From the NCBI RefSeq assembly GCF_016806835.2, contig NZ_CP086111.1, forward strand, positions 2,181,001 through 2,245,000: DNA of 64,000 nt. The letters are read 5' to 3'. This DNA is from Skermanella rosea (lineage in GTDB: Bacteria > Pseudomonadota > Alphaproteobacteria > Azospirillales > Azospirillaceae). Positions 36,199 through 44,299 of this stretch are shown here, piece after piece. The notes under the pieces were generated by a model that was given only the letters and a program-made list of their open reading frames with translations, was not told where the DNA came from and searched no databases. A program made the translations under genes and the position numbers. Position 1 is the stretch's first letter. Each line of letters starts with the position of its first letter.

Positions 36199-37161
36199 AT
36201 GAGGAAGTTCCTGGCCGCCACCGGCCTCGCGCTGGCGCTCGCCTTCTCGCACACTCCGGCGCAGGCGCAGAAGCCGACGATCCCGATCATCGTCAAGGAT
36301 ACCACGTCCTTCTACTGGCAGATCGTCCTGGCCGGCGCCCGGCAGGCCGGCATGGACCTGGGCGTCACCGTCCAGGAGCTGGGCGCCCAGTCGGAGGCCG
36401 ACATCAACGGCCAGATCGGCATCCTGGAGAACGCCGTGTCGAGCAACCCGGCGGCGATCGTGATCTCCCCGACCCAGTTCGCGGCCCTGGGTCCGGCGAT
36501 CACCGAGGCGGCGCAGCAGGTCAAGATCATCGGCATCGACAGTGCCGCGGACAGCAAGGCCTTCACCTCGTTCCTGACCACCGACAACGTCCAGGGCGGG
36601 CGCGCCGCGGCCGACGCGCTGGCGGCGGCGATCACCGAGCAGTACGGCAGCCCGGAGGGCGAGGTGGCGCTGATCACGTCGCTGCCGGGCGTCGGCTCGC
36701 TCGACCAGCGGGCCAAGGGCTTCAAGGAGCAGTTGGCCGCTAAGTATCCCAAGCTGAAGCTGACCGCCGACCGGGTCGCCGACGGGCAGCCGACCACCGG
36801 CCTGAACATCATGACCGACCTGATCACCGCCAACCCGAACCTGCGGGGCGTCTTCGCCAGCAACCTGATCATGGCGCAGGGCGCGGGGCAGGCCATCGCG
36901 GAGAATAATCTGGGCGACAAGATCAAGCTGATCGGCTTCGACAACGACGAGCGGCTGGTCAGCTTCCTGAAGGAGGGCGTGATCGCTGCCCTGGTGGTCC
37001 AGGACCCGTACCGCATGGGCTATGACGGGGTGAAGACCGCCCTGGCGGCGTCGAAGGGCGAGGCGGTGCCGGCCGAGGTGGACACCGGCGTCAACGTGAT
37101 CACCAAGGCCAACATGAACGACCCCCGGTCCCAGGAGCTGCTGAACCCGAAGGTCGAGTGA
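36199..37161 (+). CDS. Sugar ABC transporter substrate-binding protein
   Basis: A 320-aa periplasmic protein with a signal peptide (MRKFLAATGLALALAFSHTPAQAQ) and a strong GGGAGGAAG ribosome site. The mature part is a type I periplasmic binding protein related to RbsB (IPIIVKDTTSFYWQIVLAGARQAGMDLGV, INGQIGILENAVSSNPAAIVISPTQ, IIGIDSAADSKAF, LIGFDNDERLVSFLKEG). Ligand is probably a pentose, hexose or related compound, not decidable from sequence. Its stop overlaps the start of the ATPase gene. It is the first gene of a three-gene importer. Confidence 0.92.
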   Translation: MRKFLAATGLALALAFSHTPAQAQKPTIPIIVKDTTSFYWQIVLAGARQAGMDLGVTVQELGAQSEADINGQIGILENAVSSNPAAIVISPTQFAALGPAITEAAQQVKIIGIDSAADSKAFTSFLTTDNVQGGRAAADALAAAITEQYGSPEGEVALITSLPGVGSLDQRAKGFKEQLAAKYPKLKLTADRVADGQPTTGLNIMTDLITANPNLRGVFASNLIMAQGAGQAIAENNLGDKIKLIGFDNDERLVSFLKEGVIAALVVQDPYRMGYDGVKTALAASKGEAVPAEVDTGVNVITKANMNDPRSQELLNPKVE

Positions 37162-38672
37162 TGACGGCGGCGCCGGTTGCCGCGGGCGCGGCAGCCGTCC
37201 CGACGCTGGAACTGCGCAGGCTCGACAAGCGCTTCGCCGGGACCCATGCGCTGAAGGCGGTCAGCCTCGGCTTCCTGCCCGGCGAGGTCCACGCGATCGT
37301 CGGCGAGAACGGGGCCGGGAAATCGACGCTGATCAAGCTGCTGACGGGGGTTTATCCCAAGACCTCCGGCAGCATCCTGTGGCAGGGACGGGAGGTCGAG
37401 TTCGCCGGCCCGCAGGACGCGCTGGCGCTCGGCATCAACGCGGTCCACCAGGAGGTGGTGCTGTGCCCGCACCTGACGGTCGCGGCCAACATCTTCCTGG
37501 GCGACGAGACCACCCGGTTCGGGCTGCTGCGCAAGCGGGAGATGAACCGACGCGCGCAGGAGATCCTGGACGGGCTGGGCTTCCACCTGCCGGCCGACGC
37601 CATGCTGAGCGACCTGACCATCGGGCAGCAGCAGCTTGTTGCGACCGCGCGGGCGGCCAGCCGGGGCACCCGCTTCCTGGTGTTCGACGAGCCGACCGGC
37701 TACCTGACCCGGGCGGAGACCGACCAGCTTTTCGCCCTGATCCGGCGGCTGCACGCGGAGGGCGTCACGATCATCTATATCAGCCACCGCATGGAGGAGA
37801 TCTTCCAGATCGCCGACCGCGTCTCCGTGCTGCGCGACGGGCAGCTGATCGGGACGCATGTGGTGGCCGAGACCAACGAGCGCGACCTGATCCGGGAGAT
37901 GGTGAACCGGCCGCTGGACGAGGTCCACCACAAGGAGGAGATCCCCCTGGGCGAGACCCTGCTGGAGGTGCGCGGCCTGAGCGGCCCGGGCTTCCAGGAG
38001 GTCTCCCTGACGGTCCGGCGCGGCGAGATCGTCGGGCTGTACGGCCTGATCGGGGCGGGGCGGAGCGAGTTCGTGCAGTGCCTGTTCGGCCGGACGCACA
38101 AGACGGCGGGGGAGGTGCGGCTGAGGGGGCGGGCGGTCGATTTCCGGCGGGAGGCGGACGCGATCGGCAGCGGGCTCGTGCTGCTGCCGGAAAGCCGCCG
38201 GGACCAGGGGCTGTGCCTGAACCTGCCGGTGGGCTTCAACCTGAACCTGCCGGTATTCCACAGGATCAGCGTCGCGGGCTTCATCCAGCCCGGCGAGGAA
38301 CGCGCCCGGGCGGAGAAGCAGATGCGGGACCTGCGGATCGTCGCCGCGTCGCGGAGCGTCGATGCCCTGACCCTGTCGGGCGGCAACCAGCAGAAGATCG
38401 TGATCGGCAAGTGGCTGAACCATGGCGCCGACCTCTTCATCTTCGACGAGCCGACCGTCGGCGTCGATGTCGGCACCAAGGCGGAGATCTACAAGCTGAT
38501 GGCGGCGCTGCTGAGGAACGGCGCCGGGATCATCCTGATCTCCTCCTACCTGCCGGAGGTCCACGACCTGGCCGACACCCTGCACGTCTTCCGCAAGGGG
38601 CGGCTGACGGCCAGCTTCGGCCATCGCGGCACCGACCATGAATCCATCCTCGCCGAGGCCATAGGGACCTGA
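37161..38672 (+). CDS. Sugar ABC transporter ATPase with two nucleotide-binding domains
   Basis: A 503-aa RbsA/MglA-type protein starting MTAAPVAAGAAAVPTLELRRLDK; its ATG overlaps the preceding stop (TGATG). The first domain has GENGAGKST, a Q-loop and LVFDEPTGYL with signature LTIGQQQL. The second domain is partly degenerate at Walker A (GLIGAGRSE), as is normal for the family, but keeps LSGGNQQK and IFDEPTVGVDVG. It powers uptake with the permease encoded next. Confidence 0.93.
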   Translation: MTAAPVAAGAAAVPTLELRRLDKRFAGTHALKAVSLGFLPGEVHAIVGENGAGKSTLIKLLTGVYPKTSGSILWQGREVEFAGPQDALALGINAVHQEVVLCPHLTVAANIFLGDETTRFGLLRKREMNRRAQEILDGLGFHLPADAMLSDLTIGQQQLVATARAASRGTRFLVFDEPTGYLTRAETDQLFALIRRLHAEGVTIIYISHRMEEIFQIADRVSVLRDGQLIGTHVVAETNERDLIREMVNRPLDEVHHKEEIPLGETLLEVRGLSGPGFQEVSLTVRRGEIVGLYGLIGAGRSEFVQCLFGRTHKTAGEVRLRGRAVDFRREADAIGSGLVLLPESRRDQGLCLNLPVGFNLNLPVFHRISVAGFIQPGEERARAEKQMRDLRIVAASRSVDALTLSGGNQQKIVIGKWLNHGADLFIFDEPTVGVDVGTKAEIYKLMAALLRNGAGIILISSYLPEVHDLADTLHVFRKGRLTASFGHRGTDHESILAEAIGT

Positions 38673-38733
38673 GGGCGGGACCTGAAGCGGAACGAGAAAC
38701 CATCGGGGGAACCGCCTGAAATGGCTGACGACC

Positions 38734-39705
38734 ATGGCTGATATGGCAATTGCGACCAAGCCCCGGCGGGGGCTCCGGTTCGGCTTCCTGCTGAACCTGA
38801 CGCTGCTGGGCCTGCTGCTGCTGATGTGGCTGGTGCTGAGCGTCACGACCGACAGCTTCATGACCACCAACAACATCGTCAACCTGCTGCGCCAGGCGTC
38901 GCTGTGGGCGATCATCGCGATCGGGCAGACCTTCGTGATCATCACCGGCGGGATCGACCTGTCGGTCGGCGCGGTGGTCGGGCTGTCGAGCACGGTGGTG
39001 GCGCTGCTGCTGAAGGCCGACGTGCCGATCTGGCTGGCGGTGACGCTGACGCTTCTGCTGGGGCCGGTGATCGGCTGCTTCCACGCCTTCGGCATCCTGA
39101 AGCTGGGGCTGCCGCCCTTCATCATGACGCTGGCGACGCTGACCGCGTTCCGGGGCATCGGGCTGCTGATGACCAACGGCGCCACCATCAGCGGCTTCCC
39201 GCCGGCGTTCACCGGCTTCTCCCGGCTGGAGCTGCTGGGCGTCCCGTCGCTGTTCTGGGTCGTGATCCTGATCGCGATACCCAGCTACGTCCTGCTGCAC
39301 CACAGCCGCTGGGGCCGCTACATCTACGCGGTCGGGAGCAACGCGGAGGCCGCCCGGCTGAGCGGCGTCCACATCGCCCGGACGATCTACCTGGCCTACA
39401 TCCTGTCGGCCACGCTGGCCTGCCTGGCCGGGGTGCTGACCGCCAGCCGGATCGCGATCGGCGTGGCGACCACCGGCGAGGGCTGGGAGCTCCAGTCGAT
39501 CGCATCGTCGGTGATCGGCGGGACCAGCCTGTTCGGCGCGGTCGGCAGCATCACCGGGCCGCTGCTCGGCTCGATGCTGCTGACGACCATCAACAACGGC
39601 GCCAACCTGCTGAACGTGAACCCGTTCTGGCAGCGGATCATCACCGGCTTCCTGATCATCGCCATCGTCTTCTTCGACCAGCTGCGCCGGCGGAAGAGGC
39701 GGTGA
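38734..39705 (+). CDS. Sugar ABC transporter permease
   Basis: A 323-aa RbsC-type inner-membrane protein with about ten hydrophobic segments, starting MADMAIATKPRRGLRFGFLL. Conserved stretches include IAIGQTFVIITGGIDLSVGAVVGLSS, YAVGSNAEAARLSGV and GVLTASRIAIGVATTGEGWELQSIASSVIGGTSLFGAVGSITGPLLG. Only one permease gene is present, consistent with a homodimer. It follows the ATPase gene by 61 bases and ends the importer operon. Confidence 0.93.
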   Translation: MADMAIATKPRRGLRFGFLLNLTLLGLLLLMWLVLSVTTDSFMTTNNIVNLLRQASLWAIIAIGQTFVIITGGIDLSVGAVVGLSSTVVALLLKADVPIWLAVTLTLLLGPVIGCFHAFGILKLGLPPFIMTLATLTAFRGIGLLMTNGATISGFPPAFTGFSRLELLGVPSLFWVVILIAIPSYVLLHHSRWGRYIYAVGSNAEAARLSGVHIARTIYLAYILSATLACLAGVLTASRIAIGVATTGEGWELQSIASSVIGGTSLFGAVGSITGPLLGSMLLTTINNGANLLNVNPFWQRIITGFLIIAIVFFDQLRRRKRR

Positions 39706-39742
39706 GCGGACAGGGGCGGCGTGACGCCGCCCCCTCCCGGGA

Positions 39743-40768
39743 TCAGCGCGACGAGGAAGCGCGCCAGAGGTCGATGCCGCCGTCCGTGGCGAAGCGGTCG
39801 ATCTCGGCCAGCTCCTCGGGCGTCAGGGGCGAGCCGTCCAGGGCGTCCAGGCTGTCGTCGAGCTGCTCGACGGTGCGGGCGCCGATCAGGGCCGAGGTTA
39901 CGCGGGGATCGCGCAGCACCCAGAGCAGGGACATCTGGGCCAGCGACTGGCCGCGCCGCCGGGCGATCTCGTTGAGCTGGCGGATGCGCTGGATATTGTC
40001 CTCCGACAGGAAGCCCTCCTTGAGGGAGCCGCCGCGGGTGGCGCGGGAGCCTTCCGGGATGCCCTCCAGGTACTTGGAGGTCAGCATGCCCTGGGCCAGC
40101 GCCGAGAAGGCGATGCAGCCGATGCCCAGTTCCTCCAGCGTGTCGAGCAGGCCGTCCTCGATCCAGCGGTTCAGCATGGAGTAGGAGGGCTGGTGGATCA
40201 GGCAGGGGGTGCCCATGGACTTCAGGAGGTCGGCCGCCTTGCGGGTCATCTCCGGCGAGTAGGAGGAGATGCCGACATAGAGCGCCTTGCCCTGGCGCAC
40301 CGCCTGGGCGAGCGCGCCCATGGTCTCTTCCAGCGGTGTGTTCGGGTCGACCCGGTGCGAGTAGAAGATGTCGACATAGTCCAGGCCCATGCGCTTCAGG
40401 CTCTGGTCCAGGCTGGCGGTCAGGTACTTGCGGGAGCCGAAATTGCCGTAGGGGCCGGGCCACATCTCGTAGCCGGCCTTGGTCGAGATCACCAGCTCGT
40501 CGCGGTAGGGGCGGAAGTCGGACGCCATCCAGCGGCCGAAATTCTCCTCGGCGGAACCGGGCGGCGGGCCGTAGTTGTTGGCCAGGTCGAAATGGGTGAC
40601 GCCCCGGTCGAAGGCCCGGCGCAGGACGGCGCGGCCGGTCTCGAAGACGTCCTTGCCCCCGAAATTCTGCCACAGGCCGAGCGAGATCGCCGGCAGGTCG
40701 AGCCCGCTGCGGCCACACCGGCGGTAGGAGAGCCGTCCGTAACGGTCGGCGGCGGCATCATAAGGCAT
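39743..40768 (-). CDS. Aldo/keto reductase (YghZ-like)
   Basis: A 341-aa NADPH-dependent reductase starting MPYDAAADRYGRLSYRRCGRSGLDLPAISLGLWQNFG. Family residues include FDLANNYGPPPGSAEENFGRWM, VISTKAGYEMWPGPYGNFGSRKYL with the catalytic Lys, and YSHRVDPNTPLEETM. This subgroup includes L-glyceraldehyde-3-phosphate reductase GprA/YghZ (family knowledge). It is convergent with the sugar importer, 37 bases between ends, so a role in the same sugar's metabolism is possible but unproven. Complete, normal length. Confidence 0.9.
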   Translation of the reverse strand: MPYDAAADRYGRLSYRRCGRSGLDLPAISLGLWQNFGGKDVFETGRAVLRRAFDRGVTHFDLANNYGPPPGSAEENFGRWMASDFRPYRDELVISTKAGYEMWPGPYGNFGSRKYLTASLDQSLKRMGLDYVDIFYSHRVDPNTPLEETMGALAQAVRQGKALYVGISSYSPEMTRKAADLLKSMGTPCLIHQPSYSMLNRWIEDGLLDTLEELGIGCIAFSALAQGMLTSKYLEGIPEGSRATRGGSLKEGFLSEDNIQRIRQLNEIARRRGQSLAQMSLLWVLRDPRVTSALIGARTVEQLDDSLDALDGSPLTPEELAEIDRFATDGGIDLWRASSSR

Positions 40769-40846
40769 GAAAAGCTCTCTTCCTGTCGAAACACCGTCGT
40801 GAAAGAGGCTTAACGCAACGCACCGCCCGCCGGTTGCCGCCCATGC

Positions 40847-41602
40847 TCAGGCGGAATAGCCGATGCGCAGCAGCAGCGGCCAACGGACCTGCCGGACCTC
40901 GCCGGCGTCGGGCCACAGCCGGGCGACCGCCTCGGCGAAGCCGGGCAGGGGGTCGAGGCCCCGCTTCTCCGCCGCCTTGACCGCGGACCAGGTGCCGATG
41001 TAGCCGATGAATTTCGGCCGGTCCCACTGCGCGGTCATGTCGATCCGGGGTGGCGGCGCTTCGCGGAAGGGGAAATCGAGGTCCCGGTAGCCGGTGTCCA
41101 CCAGCTTCCGCTCGGGCGGCCAGAAGCGGCCGATGCCCCCAGTGCCGTCGCCGTAGAACCCGTCCACCACGGCGTCCAGGGCGGGGTCGATCCGCAGCAG
41201 CCCGTAGCCGACCAATGCTGCGAGCCCGCCGGGCCTGAGCACCCGGCCGACCTCCGCCCAGTAGGCGGGCAGGTCGAACCAGTGGGCGGCCTGGGCCGCC
41301 ACGGCGAGGTCGCAGCTCCCATCGGGAATCCCGCTCGCCTCCGCCCTGGCCACCCGGTAGGCGACGCGGGGATGGGGCGTGGCCTGGGCGATCTGCTCCG
41401 CGCTGGCGTCGGTCGCCTCGACCCGGTCGAACTCGGCGCCGAGCAGGACCGAGAGCTGCCCGGACCCGCAGCCGCTGTCGAGGGCGAGCCGCCGCGCCGG
41501 GGCGGCCGAGGCCAGCGCCTGGGCCAGCGCCGGCGGGTAGCTGGGGCGGCAGTCCGCGTAGAGGGCGGCATGGCCGGAGAAGTGATCCTTGAAGCCGCCC
41601 AT
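40847..41602 (-). CDS. Class I SAM-dependent methyltransferase
   Basis: A 251-aa protein from the ATG at 41602, preceded by GGGAGG. Motif I is LALDSGCGSGQLSVLL, motif II VEATDASAEQI, and the post-motif region has CDLAVAAQAAHWFDLPAYWAEVGRVLRPGGLAALVGYG. This resembles methyltransferases related to the UbiE/trans-aconitate type (with AHWFD). The substrate cannot be inferred. It lies 22 bases after dadA on the same strand and could be read through from the alr-dadA operon. Confidence 0.85.
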   Translation of the reverse strand: MGGFKDHFSGHAALYADCRPSYPPALAQALASAAPARRLALDSGCGSGQLSVLLGAEFDRVEATDASAEQIAQATPHPRVAYRVARAEASGIPDGSCDLAVAAQAAHWFDLPAYWAEVGRVLRPGGLAALVGYGLLRIDPALDAVVDGFYGDGTGGIGRFWPPERKLVDTGYRDLDFPFREAPPPRIDMTAQWDRPKFIGYIGTWSAVKAAEKRGLDPLPGFAEAVARLWPDAGEVRQVRWPLLLRIGYSA

Positions 41603-41624
41603 GTGTCCTCCCTTTGAGGTCGTG

Positions 41625-42923
41625 TCAGGCGTGCGCCCCCTTGGCCTGGGCGAGGGTGCCGCCGGTCGCGACACCGTAACGCCCGATCGTCATCCCTTCC
41701 AGGTCGATGTCGGCGGTGCGTCCCGAGACCATGTCGGCCAGCACGCGGCCGGAGCCGGCCGCCATGGTCCAGCCCAGGGTGCCGTGGCCGGTGTTGAGGT
41801 ACAGGTTGGCAAGCGGCGTCGGGCCGATGATCGGCGGGCCGTCCGGAGTCATGGGGCGGAGGCCGGTCCAGTACTCGGCCCGCGACACGTCGCCGCCGCG
41901 CGGGAACAGGTCGGTCACCACATGGTCCAGCGGCCCCCGGCGCGACGGGCGGAGGGTGAGGTCGTAGCCGGCCAGCTCGGCCGTGCCGCCGACTCGGATG
42001 CGGTCGCCGAGGCGGGTGACGGCGACCTTGTAGGTCTCGTCCATCACGGTGGATTCCGGGGCGCCGGCCGGGTCGGTGATCGGCACGGTGAGCGAGTAGC
42101 CTTTGACCGGGTAGACCGGGATGCGGATGCCGAGCGGCTTCAGCAGCAGGGGCGAGTAGCTGCCCAGGGCCACCACGTAGCGGTCGGCCGTCAGCTCGCC
42201 CTGGTCGGTGACCACGCCGGTGATCCGGCGGCCGTCGCCGGCCAGACTCCGGATGCCGACGCCGTACCTGAAGGTGACGCCCAGGTCCCGGGCGCGCTCG
42301 GCCAGCGCCTGGGTGAACTTGAAGCAGTCGCCGGTCTCGTCCCCGGTCAGGCGCAGGCCGCCGGCGAACTTCTCGCGCACCCGGGCCAGCGCCGGCTCCG
42401 CCGCGATGCAGCCGTCGCGGTCGAGCAGCTCGAACGGCACGCCGAACCGCTTCAGGATCGCGATGTCGGCGCCGGTGGCGTCGAGCTGCTCCTGCTTGCG
42501 GAAGAGCTGGAGGGTGCCCTTGGTGCGCTCGTCATAGCGGATGCCGGCCTCGGCGCGGAGGTCGCGGAGCGTGTCGCGGCTGTATTCGGCGATGCGGACC
42601 ATCCGGGCCTTGTTGATCTCGTACCGTTCCGCCGTGCAGTTGCGCAGCAGGGACAGGCCCCAGGCCCACTGGGCCGGGTCCATCTTCGGCCAGATCACCA
42701 GCGGCCTGTTCTTCATGAACAGCCACTTGACCGCCTTGAACGGCAATCCCGGCGCCGCCCAGGGGGAGGAGTAGCCGGGGGAGACCTCGCCCGCGTTGCC
42801 GTAGCTGGTCTCCAGCCCCGCCGCGGGCTGGCGGTCGACCACGGTGACCTCGTGGCCGGCCTTGGCGAGGAAATAGGCCGAGGTGACGCCGATGACGCCG
42901 CTGCCGAGAACCAGTACCTTCAC
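41625..42923 (-). CDS. dadA: D-amino acid dehydrogenase small subunit
   Basis: A 432-aa FAD enzyme starting at a GTG with AAGGAGA upstream ([45 protein letters not shown]). The dinucleotide-binding GxGxxG is at the N-terminus, and STGH-like [22 protein letters not shown] is near the C-terminus. DadA oxidises D-alanine and other D-amino acids to keto acids and passes electrons to the respiratory chain. It follows alr by 33 bases, forming the classical L-alanine catabolic pair. Confidence 0.94.
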   Translation of the reverse strand: MKVLVLGSGVIGVTSAYFLAKAGHEVTVVDRQPAAGLETSYGNAGEVSPGYSSPWAAPGLPFKAVKWLFMKNRPLVIWPKMDPAQWAWGLSLLRNCTAERYEINKARMVRIAEYSRDTLRDLRAEAGIRYDERTKGTLQLFRKQEQLDATGADIAILKRFGVPFELLDRDGCIAAEPALARVREKFAGGLRLTGDETGDCFKFTQALAERARDLGVTFRYGVGIRSLAGDGRRITGVVTDQGELTADRYVVALGSYSPLLLKPLGIRIPVYPVKGYSLTVPITDPAGAPESTVMDETYKVAVTRLGDRIRVGGTAELAGYDLTLRPSRRGPLDHVVTDLFPRGGDVSRAEYWTGLRPMTPDGPPIIGPTPLANLYLNTGHGTLGWTMAAGSGRVLADMVSGRTADIDLEGMTIGRYGVATGGTLAQAKGAHA

Positions 42924-42956
42924 GAGACGGTCTCCTTGGGAGAGAGGGGGGCGGGC

Positions 42957-44066
42957 TCAGCCGCCGAGATAGTGGCGGAAATACCGGCCGCCGAGGCTGG
43001 TCAGGATCTCGTAGCCGATGGTGCCGGCGGCCTCGGCCACGGCGTCCACCGGATTGTGCTCCCCGATCAGGTCGACCATGCTTCCGGGGGCGAGGGTCTG
43101 GTCGCCGAGGGCGGAGACGTCGAGCGTGACGGTATCCATGGAGACCACGCCGACGACCGGCAGGCGGGCGCCGCCGCGCCACGCCGCACCCCGGTTGCCC
43201 AGGCTGCGCAGGTAGCCGTCGGCATAGCCGACGGAGACGGTCGCGATGCGGGCGGGGCCCGGCGCGGTCCAGGTGCCGCCGTAACCGACGCGGGCGCCGG
43301 CCTCGACGTCGCGCACCTGGATCACCCGCCCCTGGAGGCGGACCACGCCGCGCATCGGGTTGGGCGCCCCGGCGACCGGCGCGACGCCGTAGAGTGCCGC
43401 GCCGGGCCGGGCCAGGTCGAAATGATAGTCCGGGCCGAGGAAGATGCCGGAGGAATTGGCGAAGCAGCCCGGCGCGGCGGGCAGCCGCGCCCGGGCCTCG
43501 CGGAAGCGGGCGAGCTGTTCGGCGTTCATCCCGTGGGTCTGCTGCTCGGCGCAGGCCAGATGGCTCATCACGAAGCGCAGGTCGATCCCGTCGAGCCGGG
43601 CCGGGTCGGCGGCCAGAAGCTCCATCTCCGGCGCCGACAGGCCCAGCCGCGACATGCCGGTATCGACCTGGAGGATCGCCGGCAGCCGGCGGCCGAGGGA
43701 CCGGGACAGGCCGGTCCAGGCGTCGATCTGGGGCAGGCTGTTGAGCACGGGGATGACGCGGTGGGCGACGCAGTCGGCCTCCACCCCCGGCATCACGCCG
43801 TGCAGGACGAACAGGTCGGCATCGTCGGGAAGGTGGGGCCGAAGCGCTATCGCCTCGTCAAGGTGGGCTACGAAGAAGTGCCGGCACCCTTCGGCGGCCA
43901 GGGCCGGCGCCACCCGGGAGGCTCCCAGCCCGTAGGCGTCGGCCTTGACGACGCCGGCGCAGGCGGTGCCGCCCAGCCGGTCGCGGAGCAGACGGTAATT
44001 CGCGCGGATCGCGTCGAGATCGACGGTCAGCACGGCGCCTGCGCTTGCTTCACGGGTGTCCAGCAT
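42957..44066 (-). CDS. alr: Alanine racemase (catabolic)
   Basis: A 369-aa PLP enzyme starting MLDTREASAGAVLTVDLDAIRANYRLL with GGAGAAGG upstream. The PLP Lys is K41 in VVKADAYGLG, and the opposing Tyr lies in GARVGYGGTW. It interconverts L- and D-alanine. With dadA downstream it fits a DadX-like catabolic role. A sigma-54 promoter-like sequence lies about 36 bases upstream of its ATG, with a TyrR-like activator divergent, so expression is probably induced by an amino acid. Confidence 0.94.
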   Translation of the reverse strand: MLDTREASAGAVLTVDLDAIRANYRLLRDRLGGTACAGVVKADAYGLGASRVAPALAAEGCRHFFVAHLDEAIALRPHLPDDADLFVLHGVMPGVEADCVAHRVIPVLNSLPQIDAWTGLSRSLGRRLPAILQVDTGMSRLGLSAPEMELLAADPARLDGIDLRFVMSHLACAEQQTHGMNAEQLARFREARARLPAAPGCFANSSGIFLGPDYHFDLARPGAALYGVAPVAGAPNPMRGVVRLQGRVIQVRDVEAGARVGYGGTWTAPGPARIATVSVGYADGYLRSLGNRGAAWRGGARLPVVGVVSMDTVTLDVSALGDQTLAPGSMVDLIGEHNPVDAVAEAAGTIGYEILTSLGGRYFRHYLGG

Positions 44067-44101
44067 GGGGAGCCTTCTCCGGTTTCGGTAGAGATGTATT
44101 C

Positions 44102-44117
44102 AGCAATCGCCGTGCCA
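44102..44117 (-). promoter_or_regulatory. Sigma-54 promoter of alr-dadA
   Basis: Minus-strand TGGCACGGCGATTGCT matches the -24/-12 consensus TGGCAC-N5-TTGCW at every defined position, with invariant GG and GC. Transcription would start about 12 bases downstream, leaving a leader of about 25 bases before the alr ATG. Confidence 0.8.
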
Positions 44118-44263
44118 AGCGGGAAAATGCCGATGACCGGCGGGGCGGGCGGTTCCGGCGGGTGCCGGGCTGTACGCGGATGTTTACGGCGGGCGGCATG
44201 GGGCGGGCTTCCGGCGCGATTGTCCCTGGGATGCAAGGGTATGGGAAGTCCGTATCGGATTCG

Positions 44264-44287
44264 TTACACTGTAAGCGATCTTGTACG
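44264..44287. promoter_or_regulatory. Possible TyrR-type operator
   Basis: TTAC-ACT-GTAA is a perfect short palindrome, and TGTAAG-CGATCT-TGTACG overlapping it resembles a TyrR box (TGTAAA-N6-TTTACA) with several mismatches. It lies just before the activator GTG and about 150 bases upstream of the sigma-54 promoter, a normal enhancer distance. Confidence 0.4.
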
Positions 44288-44299
44288 GAGTGTCCCGGC

